Assembly: GCA_002310215.1 (NCBI GenBank)
Contig: DBYR01000040.1
Coordinates: forward strand, 1-36,634
Length of the DNA: 36,634 nt
Origin: Bacteroidales bacterium UBA1181
GTDB lineage: Bacteria; Bacteroidota; Bacteroidia; Bacteroidales; Paludibacteraceae
Direction: 5' to 3'
Shown piece by piece: positions 1 through 6,620 of this stretch (position 1 is the first letter of the stretch; every line of letters begins with the position of its first letter). Position numbers and translations under genes: made by a program. The notes below the pieces were generated by a model, which ran no database searches, had not been told where the DNA came from, and saw only the letters and a list, made by a program, of their open reading frames with translations.

Positions 1-48
1 GTGTATTGGATGATAGTTGCGGATTTTAGGAATAGTATAAAAAAATGA
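1..48 (+). CDS. 3' end of an upstream gene, possibly an RHS toxin tail (partial)
   Basis: Frame 1 is open from the left edge and encodes 15 residues ending in FRNSIKK before TGA at 46-48. The stop overlaps the ATG of the next gene as ATGA (45-48), the usual arrangement for translational coupling. By analogy with the toxin/immunity pair at the right edge, this could be the C-terminus of an RHS toxin whose immunity gene is the lipoprotein at 45-914. Only 15 codons are visible, so the product cannot be identified from sequence. Confidence 0.5.
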   Translation: MYWMIVADFRNSIKK

Positions 49-914
49 GATATTATGTCTATATTATTATATTTCTGTTGACTACGGCTTCTTGTTGTGA
101 AAGAGGCAGTGGCTTTTATGTGAAAGATAATTGTATATATTCATATCCTGATAGTCAATGTATTAAACAATTTGATTTTCAGACATATAGTTACGTGATA
201 AGAGGTGATAGTTTGATTATAAACGAGTTTTACCCATTTCCTAAGGAGGATATAAATAACGACAATTGTTTTTTCAGAAGTTGGCTTTATGAGAAAGAGT
301 GTAATCGAATTGTCGAGTACGATAACATCAGTCCATTCCGTTCTTTTTTTAACGATGAAGCTGATCTTTTCGTTAATATTACAATCAGGAGTTTGAATGG
401 AGACTCTATCTTGTATGACAAGATTATTTCTTACGATATTTGCGTGTTGTTTCGAAATCTATTGGAACCATATTATAATTATTATAATGAGCCAGATGTT
501 GATAATATCATAAATGAACAGGATTCGCTCGGAATAGATTCCCTAATAAGGGAAGGACTTGTTTCTTTTGACAATTATAGTCGTGTGTCAGTAATTGATT
601 CAATAAAGAAACATCCATCTTGCATGAAATCACACGGATTTTTTAATTATATTACGATTGATATATATGACAACCAGGGCGATACACTGACTGTCACTGA
701 TTATTCTTTAGAACTGCCAACTGGGGTTGTATGGGTTATGAGAAAGGAAGATAATTATTTAAGGTTGTATGATTATAAATGCAAAATTTTTGATTGGGTT
801 AGGAATTCGATTGATTCGACGTGTGAAATGTATTCTTATTTAAACAAAACTTGGACAATGATACTTCAATATGAGACACTGCATCAGGATGTTAATATTC
901 GTGATTTTTATTGA
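45..914 (+). CDS. Putative lipoprotein, candidate immunity protein
   Basis: This 289-residue protein begins with a short hydrophobic segment (residues 5-14) followed by TTASCC, a plausible although weak lipobox with Cys17 or Cys18 as the lipidated residue. The rest is soluble, acidic and rich in Asp, Tyr and Asn, with no motif I recognise. Its ATG overlaps the stop of the preceding gene by four bases (ATGA), so the two are probably translationally coupled. AT-rich composition and a position directly behind a gene end in an RHS-cassette field suggest a periplasmic or outer-membrane immunity protein for the toxin encoded to the left. The export signal is seen; the immunity role is inference. 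It could also be an unrelated lipoprotein. Confidence 0.6.
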   Translation: MRYYVYIIIFLLTTASCCERGSGFYVKDNCIYSYPDSQCIKQFDFQTYSYVIRGDSLIINEFYPFPKEDINNDNCFFRSWLYEKECNRIVEYDNISPFRSFFNDEADLFVNITIRSLNGDSILYDKIISYDICVLFRNLLEPYYNYYNEPDVDNIINEQDSLGIDSLIREGLVSFDNYSRVSVIDSIKKHPSCMKSHGFFNYITIDIYDNQGDTLTVTDYSLELPTGVVWVMRKEDNYLRLYDYKCKIFDWVRNSIDSTCEMYSYLNKTWTMILQYETLHQDVNIRDFY

Positions 915-1107
915 CTCGAATAATGTGTAACATCGGTATTCTGTTGAAATTAGACGGGTTAATCGAACTCTATCAAGAATATTCCTATAATACTATCTGT
1001 TTTTAGTGCCATTTGCCTATTTGAGAAAATTCTCTTAATTTATTATGGGCAACTGTTGTGTAAATATCATAGTAAATTATAGTTGCAAAAGTTCGTTGTG
1101 CAACAAA

Positions 1108-1365
1108 TGGACGGTGACGGGCAAGGTCTCCGACGTGATCCGCACCGCGGGCAGTCAGAAGCCCGACCTCCACTTCGACTACGACGCCATGGGCCAGCGC
1201 ATCGCCAAGACGGTGACCAACAAGAACACGACCGACGGCACGGACAAATTTGTGACGACCTACTACATGCGCGACCCGCAGGGCAACGTGCTGGCGGTGT
1301 ATGAGCACAAACATGGTGAATCGGACAACGGCACCTTCACCCTCGCCGAGCAGCATCACGTATAG
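1108..1365 (+). pseudogene. RHS core fragment A (truncated)
   Basis: The reading frame from Trp at 1108 encodes TGKVSDVIRT, DYDAMGQRIAKTVTNKN and TTYYMRDPQGNVLAVYEHK, which closely match residues about 735-800 of the RHS protein at 32819-36295. The match stops at LAEQH, where the intact protein continues LYGASRLGM. Here the frame hits TAG at 1363-1365 instead. There is no signal peptide, shell or complete core. The GC-rich fragment is set in AT-rich DNA. It appears to be a displaced cassette whose last roughly 300 bp of core were deleted. Confidence 0.8.
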
Positions 1366-1505
1366 GACCTGAATTGAATGAAATTTGTCAATTGAGACCT
1401 GGAGATAGCGAGGCAGATAGGAAAGCTATAAAGAATGGAAGAATTTGGAGAAACTATGTAACAAGGACTATATATCAAAGTATGTGGACAAAAAAGAATA
1501 AATAA
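1362..1505 (+). pseudogene. Frameshifted toxin C-terminal remnant
   Basis: Immediately after RHS fragment A, a different frame stays open from about 1362 to the TAA at 1503-1505. It encodes about 47 residues starting IGPELNEICQ, passing through GRIWRNYVTR and ending MWTKKNK. It has no start codon of its own and lies 12 nt before the start of a small membrane protein. The simplest reading is the tail of a former RHS toxin joined out of frame to the core by a deletion. I do not recognise the toxin family, and the piece is too short to assign an activity. Confidence 0.45.
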
Positions 1506-1517
1506 TTTAGTTATAAT

Positions 1518-1877
1518 ATGTGGATAGGTATGATTATTGATTATTTGAAAAAAATCACAGCAAAGGTTCCAAAATACATTTGGATCCTAATCGCAATATT
1601 TGCCTTTGAATGTTATGTCAATGCTGCTTCTATTTATATTTTGGGAGAGAGGCATCCTCTTTGTGTGAATATAGGTTTCTTTTTTTTACTGACAAGTTTT
1701 CTATACATTTTATTCTCGATATTTTTGATTGTCTTTTCGGCATTCAGTACACACAAGACCCACATCCATGCTTTTTACTTAATAATATTGATGTTTCTTG
1801 TTTGGTTGTCAGGTGCGCTTATTAGGGACGTCTTCGATTGTATAGATTACTTTTATATGCGGCGGATTGGATTTTAA
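1518..1877 (+). CDS. Small integral membrane protein, candidate orphan immunity protein
   Basis: The 119-residue product has about three strongly hydrophobic segments (residues about 20-41, 50-75 and 85-100) separated by short polar loops, and a basic N-terminus (YLKKITAKVPK). The first ATG after the toxin-tail remnant was chosen as start. A terminator-like hairpin follows at 1954-1996. Small multi-pass membrane proteins are one recognised type of immunity protein for polymorphic toxins. The position directly behind a broken RHS tail suggests it is what remains of a toxin/immunity pair. No family motif was recognised, so function is inference. Confidence 0.55.
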   Translation: MWIGMIIDYLKKITAKVPKYIWILIAIFAFECYVNAASIYILGERHPLCVNIGFFFLLTSFLYILFSIFLIVFSAFSTHKTHIHAFYLIILMFLVWLSGALIRDVFDCIDYFYMRRIGF

Positions 1878-1953
1878 GACGTGAAAATTCAGTTGCTGGT
1901 TGGTGGTTTGACGAAATAAAGATTCTTCCACCCAAAGAAGTCTTGCGGGGAAG

Positions 1954-1996
1954 GTCCGGGTTATAACGAGTTTGTAGCCCGGACTTTTGTTGTTTT
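1954..1996 (+). terminator. Rho-independent terminator-like hairpin
   Basis: GTCCGGG (1954-1960) pairs with CCCGGAC (1978-1984) around a 17-nt loop, and a T-rich run (TTTTGTTGTTTT) follows. The two bases before the stem extend it by a G-T and an A-T pair. It would end transcription of the membrane-protein gene at 1518-1877 and separate it from the ATPase gene at 2101. Confidence 0.6.
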
Positions 1997-2004
1997 CAAA
2001 GCAT

Positions 2005-2100
2005 TTTCCCCTGATGTGAAGTCCAATCCCTGCAAACATTCACTCAAGCAATCAATGGGAAATTTCCAAATAAATTCTATTTTTGTAAAAAAAAAAGACT
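2005..2100 (+). repeat. ATPase leader repeat, copy 1
   Basis: The 96 bases before the first ATPase gene match those before the second (6525-6620) over their whole length with scattered substitutions, including the shared words AGTCCAATCCC, GCAAACATTCACTCA and AAATAAATTCTATTTTTGT. The duplicated unit therefore includes its own promoter region, not just the coding sequence. The A-run before the ATG is 10 nt here and 9 nt in the other copy. Confidence 0.75.
2078..2085 (+). promoter_or_regulatory. Bacteroidota -7 element upstream of ATPase gene 1
   Basis: TATTTTTG fits the Bacteroidota -7 consensus TAnnTTTG and lies 15 nt before the ATG at 2101. No convincing TTG -33 box lies 19-21 nt upstream, so the promoter is only half supported. 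The identical element precedes the twin gene at 6599-6606. Confidence 0.45.
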
Positions 2101-3690
2101 ATGGGCTTATATCTGAATCCAAATGCGGAAGCATTAAAACAAAGTCTCAGAAACGAGATATACGTGGATAAATCTATGATTGTGAGTGAGTTGAATAAAC
2201 TTGCAGAAACGGATCATGATTTTCTCTGCATCTCCCGTCCCCGCCGTTTTGGGAAGAGCATGGTCGGTAACCTTATCTCTGCCTACTACTCCAAAGGGTG
2301 CGACACCCGTGAGATATTCAGTCAGATGAAAATCGGACAGGTGCCTGATTATGATAAATATTTGAACAAGCTCAATGTCATTAAGCTGGATTTGAACGGG
2401 TGGTATCAAAATGCCAAGAAGAAAAACGAACATCAGAATCTGATCAGACAGATAGATGAATGTGTTGCCGAAGAATTTCATGAACAGTTTACGAATGTGA
2501 AATTTTCCGAGAAAGAAAAAAGTATCGATAGTTGTATATTGAAGGTTTACAAGGAGACGGGCGAGAAATTCGTCATCATCATTGATGAATATGATGTTCT
2601 GGTCCGAGAGAGAGTGTCAGAGGAATTATTTCAAGATTACCTTAGTTTTCTGAACGGACTCTTTAAAGATACTACATTGCGTCCCGCTATCGCCCTTGCC
2701 TACATCACGGGTATCATCCCGATTGTGCGTGATAAAGTGCAGAGCAAGTTGAACGAGTTTATGGAATATACCATGTTGCGTCCGCGCCAGTTTGCCGGCA
2801 TGATTGGTTTCACGGAGGAGGAGGTGAAGGAGTTGTGCGAAACGTATGATATGGACTATGATGAATGCCTCAGATGGTACGACGGTTACAAGATGTCTGA
2901 CACCATCCGAGTATGCAATCCGCTCTCTATTGTCACTGCCATCCATGACCGTGAATTTGACAGCTATTGGTCTGCCACAGGTTCTTTCGAGGCGCTTCGC
3001 GACTACATTCTCATGGATTTCGAAGGCATCCGTCAGGATGTGATCAAGATGATATCGGGCGGGAGTGTGCCGGTCAATGTCTTGAAATACCAGAACACAA
3101 TGGAGAGCGTCAACTCGAAAGACAATGTGTTCACCTACCTTATCCACTTGGGTTATCTCTGTTACAACCGCAAGGATAAGACATGCTCCATACCAAACGA
3201 GGAGGTGCGTATCGAGTGGATTAACTCCATAGAGGACTCCGCTGACTACAAGAAGGTGATGGCGGTGGTCAACGCTTCGAAGAAGCTCCTAGACGACACC
3301 ATCCAAGGCAATGAGGAGGCGGTGGCCCGTGCGCTCGACGCAGCCCACACCGAGGTGACTAACCCGTTGACCTACAATGATGAGCATTGCTTCCAAAGCG
3401 CCATCTGTCTGGCCTATTTCTATGCTAATACCCGCTACACATTGGTGAAGGAACTGCCGACGGGCAAAGGTTACGCAGACTTGGTACTGATTCCTTATCT
3501 GCCGAATATCCCTGCCTTGGTCATCGAACTGAAGCATAACAAAAGTGCGGAAAGTGCCTTGCAACAAATCAAGGACAAAAACTACTGCCAAGCCCTGAAC
3601 CACTACAAGGGCGACCTGCTCTTCGTAGGCATCAGCTACGATGAGAAGACGAAGGAACATACGTGCAGGATAGAAAAAGTTAAGAATTAA
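2101..3690 (+). CDS. AAA-ATPase-like / PD-(D/E)XK nuclease-like protein (DUF1703 type), copy 1
   Basis: The 529-residue protein has the layout of the AAA-ATPase-like plus PD-(D/E)XK family. It starts MGLYLNPNAEALK, with YVDKSMIVSELN near residues 20-31. A P-loop variant SRPRRFGKSM lies near residue 45, and a Walker B-like FVIIIDEYDV near 157-166. A nuclease-like segment GKGYADLVLIP ... ALVIELKHNKSA is near 455-485, where the Asp and the ELK form a PD-(D/E)XK signature, followed by QIKDKNY. This length is usual for the family. The biological role of these proteins is not settled; they are often multicopy in Bacteroidales. The gene is nearly identical to the copy at 6621-8207 at both ends but diverges in the middle. 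It has its own leader and -7 element and is followed by an RHS fragment. Confidence 0.85.
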   Translation: MGLYLNPNAEALKQSLRNEIYVDKSMIVSELNKLAETDHDFLCISRPRRFGKSMVGNLISAYYSKGCDTREIFSQMKIGQVPDYDKYLNKLNVIKLDLNGWYQNAKKKNEHQNLIRQIDECVAEEFHEQFTNVKFSEKEKSIDSCILKVYKETGEKFVIIIDEYDVLVRERVSEELFQDYLSFLNGLFKDTTLRPAIALAYITGIIPIVRDKVQSKLNEFMEYTMLRPRQFAGMIGFTEEEVKELCETYDMDYDECLRWYDGYKMSDTIRVCNPLSIVTAIHDREFDSYWSATGSFEALRDYILMDFEGIRQDVIKMISGGSVPVNVLKYQNTMESVNSKDNVFTYLIHLGYLCYNRKDKTCSIPNEEVRIEWINSIEDSADYKKVMAVVNASKKLLDDTIQGNEEAVARALDAAHTEVTNPLTYNDEHCFQSAICLAYFYANTRYTLVKELPTGKGYADLVLIPYLPNIPALVIELKHNKSAESALQQIKDKNYCQALNHYKGDLLFVGISYDEKTKEHTCRIEKVKN

Positions 3691-3710
3691 GAGTTAAGAG
3701 TTAAGAATTG
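3679..3710 (+). repeat. Short tandem repeat after ATPase gene 1
   Basis: Overlapping the end of the ATPase gene, a run of TTAAGAATTAAGAGTTAAG-type units (period about 9 bp) carries one more unit than the equivalent run after the twin gene (8196-8220). The surrounding bases are otherwise the same in the two copies, which suggests slippage after duplication. Confidence 0.6.
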
Positions 3711-3729
3711 AACGCTTAAACCATCATTT

Positions 3730-5139
3730 ATGCGGGAATGTGTAATTCACGACGCCATGGGCCAGCGCATCGCCAAGACGGTGACTAACAAGAACGTGAC
3801 CACGGGCGACAAGTTTGTGACGACCTACTACGTGCGCGACCAGCAGGGCAACGTGCTGGCGGTGTACGAGCACAAACATGGAGACTCGGACAACGGCACC
3901 TTCACCCTCGCCGAGCAGCACCTCTATGGTGCCAGTCGTCTCGGCATGAAAAAGCGTGATTTGGCGCTGAACGTCGCCAATGCGAGTGAACCCACACCTG
4001 CCACCCACTATGAGCTCACCAACCACCTTGGCAACGTGATGGCGGTGATTTCGGATGAGGCATCCACTACAGACGAGCCTATGGTCGTTAGTTTGTCGGA
4101 TTACTATCCGTTTGGTATGAGTATGCCGGAAAGGACGTATAGCCCTGACTATCGATATGGATATACGGGGCATGAGAAGGAACCCGATTTGACGGAAGGC
4201 GTTTACACTACTGAGTATCGGTTGCTGGATACGAGGCTGGGTAGGTGGTTGAGCGTGGATCCGCTGTTTACGAAGTATCCTGGGATGAGTTCTTATAATT
4301 ATTGTGCAGGGAATCCTATGGTGTTGGTGGATCCAAGGGGGCTTTTTGATATTGATTATAACGGCCAAAAAGACAAACTTTCAGACAAAGCGATACAACA
4401 ATTTGAGCTGATTGTTAAAAATGCAGAAGTATTTTTGGATGATGATATAGAAATATCACTTCTAAATAATAAAACTAACGAATGGGAAAAAAAGAAAATA
4501 AAAGGATGGCAAATTATAAATTTAACCACAGGAAGAACTGAAGAACAAATTAGAGAAGATTTTAAATATGGTAATGGTGCAAAAATATATCTTACTGAGC
4601 CGGAAAATTCTGGTCTCGGCATATATACTTCTGATAATACAATTAATATCCCCCTAGAGTGCATAGAAGCTTTAGATTTGAACAGGCCCGACCTACCCGA
4701 TCTCAATGATAAAGAAACTAGTTTTGATGTATTACAGGCTTTTTATTTGTTGTGTAATATATATCATGAGTATGCTCATTATGGGGATCAACTGTCAAAT
4801 GATGGAAAAAATTCAGGACAAAATGATGGGTCTAAATCGGTAACAAGTGGTAGTATACCAAAAGGTTCTCAAGAATGGGAAGTGGCTAGAACTGGTCATA
4901 GAGGTACAGACGTAGCTATATTTATTTTTGGTATTGATCCCTCAGCGGGCAAAACGTCTTTTGACCAAAGAGGATATGGGGAAATGGTATGGAGATTTAT
5001 TTTGCATAAATCTGATTGTACACGTTATTATAATAGATGGAATCCCAAATGGAGAGAAAGATATAATAAATATATGAAGCCTACCGATAATGGTACATAC
5101 CCATTTTTAGATAGGTTAAAAGCGAATGATAAGAAATAA
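3730..5139 (+). CDS. Truncated RHS core fused to an HEXXH zincin-type toxin tail
   Basis: Residues 1-206 are RHS core: DAMGQRIAKTV, HLYGASRLGM, YELTNHLGNVMAVI, YPFGM, YGYTGHEKEPD, RLLDTRLGRWLSVDP and YNYCAGNPMVLVDPRG. From residue about 207 the sequence turns AT-rich and unrelated to the other RHS gene, as expected of a polymorphic toxin domain (about 263 residues). The tail has YHEYAHYGDQ with HEYAH at residues 346-350, an HEXXH zinc-binding motif, and Asp at 353. This points to a metallopeptidase toxin of the zincin fold. No signal peptide or shell region is present, so the ORF alone is probably a silent cassette; the ATG at 3730 lies in sequence shared with fragment E. A signal-bearing gene follows after 12 nt and is the likely immunity gene. 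The protease activity is motif-based inference. Confidence 0.75.
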   Translation: MRECVIHDAMGQRIAKTVTNKNVTTGDKFVTTYYVRDQQGNVLAVYEHKHGDSDNGTFTLAEQHLYGASRLGMKKRDLALNVANASEPTPATHYELTNHLGNVMAVISDEASTTDEPMVVSLSDYYPFGMSMPERTYSPDYRYGYTGHEKEPDLTEGVYTTEYRLLDTRLGRWLSVDPLFTKYPGMSSYNYCAGNPMVLVDPRGLFDIDYNGQKDKLSDKAIQQFELIVKNAEVFLDDDIEISLLNNKTNEWEKKKIKGWQIINLTTGRTEEQIREDFKYGNGAKIYLTEPENSGLGIYTSDNTINIPLECIEALDLNRPDLPDLNDKETSFDVLQAFYLLCNIYHEYAHYGDQLSNDGKNSGQNDGSKSVTSGSIPKGSQEWEVARTGHRGTDVAIFIFGIDPSAGKTSFDQRGYGEMVWRFILHKSDCTRYYNRWNPKWRERYNKYMKPTDNGTYPFLDRLKANDKK

Positions 5140-5151
5140 ATTAATAGACTT

Positions 5152-5631
5152 ATGAGGAAAATAATCATATTATTATTGTTGATTTGTCCGTGTACTTTGA
5201 ATGGGAAATCATCATTTTGTAAGTTATGTTCTATTGTAAAAGTATATGTAGATAGTTGTAATAAGGAGTCTTTTATAGATTCCACAATGCAATTTCAATA
5301 TGTAATAAATGACGGATTTGATCCAACCAAATTTTATGATGAAGAGTTGCCTCCCACAAAAAAAGTTGTGTTAGTAATGGATTATTTATCAAAGTGTAGA
5401 AAGTTGAGGAAGGATATTATAAAGAAACCCCTAGATTATTATATTGCTTTGAAGGAAAATAAATGTGCCTATAACTTTTTTTCAAATTTATGTGTTTTGT
5501 CGGATGATAGGATTCTTATTTCTGTCTGTACTGATTATGATTGTTGGCATTTGGTAAGATGTATATTATTATCAAAAGAAGGACATAAATGGAAGATTCA
5601 GAGAGTAAAGGAGACTCAAGTTATTTCGTGA
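5152..5631 (+). CDS. Exported putative immunity protein for the HEXXH toxin tail
   Basis: The 159-residue protein starts with MRKIIILLLLICPC, a clear export signal of about 20 residues. The mature part is Lys- and Cys-rich (eight or more Cys, including CKLC and CDYDCW-like spacing near the end). It begins 12 nt after the stop of the zincin-tailed RHS fragment, so the two are probably co-transcribed. Small exported proteins immediately 3' of RHS toxin tails are typically the cognate immunity proteins. An exported inhibitor fits a toxin acting outside the cytoplasm. I recognise no family; the role rests on position and the signal peptide. Confidence 0.6.
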   Translation: MRKIIILLLLICPCTLNGKSSFCKLCSIVKVYVDSCNKESFIDSTMQFQYVINDGFDPTKFYDEELPPTKKVVLVMDYLSKCRKLRKDIIKKPLDYYIALKENKCAYNFFSNLCVLSDDRILISVCTDYDCWHLVRCILLSKEGHKWKIQRVKETQVIS

Positions 5632-5843
5632 GATAAATGACTTAAAAAGAGTCGACTAAATAGAACCTGGGCGAGAGATTTTGATTGATATACAAATGGA
5701 AGAACCAAGATCATGTGATTTTAATGATGAGGACTTTTTTTCGTGGTCGCTCCTCGTCAAAGGAACACGAAGGAAGAGAACAAAGTGATAAAGGAAGGTA
5801 AAGGAGATGAACTATGGACGACAATAAGCACAAGTATAATACT

Positions 5844-5902
5844 GCCCAATTCTCGAACCACTTGTTAACTTAAGGAATAACTCTTCATTGGGCAACCATG
5901 AA
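5844..5902 (+). repeat. Leader repeat with inverted arms, copy 1
   Basis: About 59 bases are nearly identical to 9748-9806. GCCCAAT (5844-5850) is the inverted complement of ATTGGGC (5887-5893), and in this copy the pair extends by one T-A pair outward. The interval contains CTCGAACCA and TAAGGAATAAC in both copies. Each copy leads directly into a degenerate RHS fragment through CAACCATGAAGA. Confidence 0.7.
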
Positions 5903-6095
5903 GAAAAACAATGCACTTTACGACGCCAAGGCCTATCGCATCGCCCAAACGGCAACCAACAAGAACGTGATCACGGATGACAAGAAAGTGACGACCTACT
6001 ACGTGCGCAACCCGCAGGGCAGCGTGATGGCGGTGTACGAGCATAAGCGTGGCGAATCGGGCAACGGCACCTTCACCCTCACCCCCGTGCTTTAA
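5898..6095 (+). pseudogene. RHS core fragment C (degenerate)
   Basis: The 65-residue ORF matches the RHS core with substitutions. DAKAYRIAQTATNKN corresponds to DAMGQRIAKTVTNKN, followed by TTYYVRNPQGSVMAVYEHK and GNGTFTL, and it ends at TAA after TPVL. It lacks everything on either side. The 3' end (CACCCCCGTGCTTTAA) is shared with fragment E and leads into an Rpn remnant in both places, so fragment plus remnant were duplicated together. Confidence 0.75.
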
Positions 6096-6101
6096 ACCCA
6101 A

Positions 6102-6132
6102 TTGTTTAGTTCCCGAAAAAGTTATATCTTTG
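6102..6132 (+). promoter_or_regulatory. Bacteroidota promoter before Rpn remnant 1
   Basis: TTG at 6102-6104 is separated by 20 nt from TATCTTTG at 6125-6132. This matches the Bacteroidota consensus TTG-(19-21)-TAnnTTTG. It lies 25 nt before the ATG at 6158 and is conserved in the second copy at 8450-8480. Confidence 0.6.
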
Positions 6133-6157
6133 TTCAGTTAACTAAAAAAGAAAAAAC

Positions 6158-6403
6158 ATGTGCATGCCTGGAACAGCTTCACCCAATATGGACCGTGCGG
6201 AGTACGAAGAGAGCCTCAAGATTTTCTGGGACTTTAGCAATGTCCTCTCTACTGCGGAGAGGAAAGGAAGAGCAGAAGGAAGAGCGGAAGGCGAGCGAGA
6301 CGAGAAACTCCGTAATGCTAAAAATCTTAAGACGTTGGGAGTGGATGTGGAAACCATCTCCAAAGCGACGGGGCTCACTAAAGAGGAAATTGAAAGTCTG
6401 TGA
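6158..6403 (+). pseudogene. Rpn-family nuclease, C-terminal remnant, copy 1
   Basis: The 81-residue frame (MCMPGTASPN...) contains YEESLKIFWDFSNV, then a GRAEG-type charged run, and finally VETISKATGLTKEEIESL. This is the typical C-terminus of the Rpn family of recombination-promoting nuclease/putative transposase proteins. Those proteins are usually near 300 residues, and the whole PD-(D/E)XK catalytic part is missing here. The charged run has two fewer RAEG units than the copy at 8507-8776. It is probably non-functional as a nuclease, though the promoter upstream and an intact frame mean a short peptide could still be made. Confidence 0.7.
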
Positions 6404-6405
6404 TG

Positions 6406-6495
6406 GTTGCCCTCAACAAGAACACGACCGACGGCACGAACAAATTTGTGACCACCTACTACGTGCGCGACCCGCAGGGCAAAGTGCTGGCGGTA
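6406..6495 (+). pseudogene. RHS core fragment D (short)
   Basis: About 90 bases, starting three bases after the Rpn remnant's stop, encode LNKNTTDGTNKFVTTYYVRD, then PQGKVLAV. This matches fragment A and the intact RHS gene. The similarity ends abruptly at GGCGGTA, after which the leader of ATPase copy 2 approaches. It marks the left junction of the duplicated ATPase unit. Confidence 0.75.
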
Positions 6496-6524
6496 ATTTT
6501 CCCCATTTATAGGCGGCGTGGCAA

Positions 6525-6620
6525 TTTCCCCCTAACGAGAAGTCCAATCCCTTGCAAACATTCACTCATGCAATCAGTGTAAAATCCCAAATAAATTCTA
6601 TTTTTGTAAAAAAAAAGACT
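6525..6620 (+). repeat. ATPase leader repeat, copy 2
   Basis: This 96-base segment is the counterpart of 2005-2100 and contains the TATTTTTG -7 element at 6599-6606 followed by a 9-nt A-run. A longer reading frame could start at 6552, but it would run through this promoter. The start of the gene is therefore placed at 6621, as in copy 1. Confidence 0.7.

Noticed and set aside
1082..1104. Inverted repeat GTTGCA/TGCAAC as an insertion-sequence end
   Set aside because: The arms are only 6 bp and no transposase or matching distal end is visible.
1003..1359. Minus-strand ORF opposite RHS fragment A, and equivalents at 3724-4368, 5865-6101 and 8234-8449
   Set aside because: They are shadows of the GC-rich RHS core read backwards; the same His/Val/Arg-rich pseudo-protein appears opposite every core copy and has no sense-strand independence.
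1809..2039. Minus-strand 76-residue ORF between the membrane protein and the ATPase
   Set aside because: It spans the terminator hairpin and part of the ATPase leader repeat and shows no domain or signal; treated as non-coding.
6552..6620. Extension of ATPase copy 2 from ATG 6552
   Set aside because: The added 23 residues run through the -7 element and the leader shared with copy 1, where the start is the equivalent ATG.
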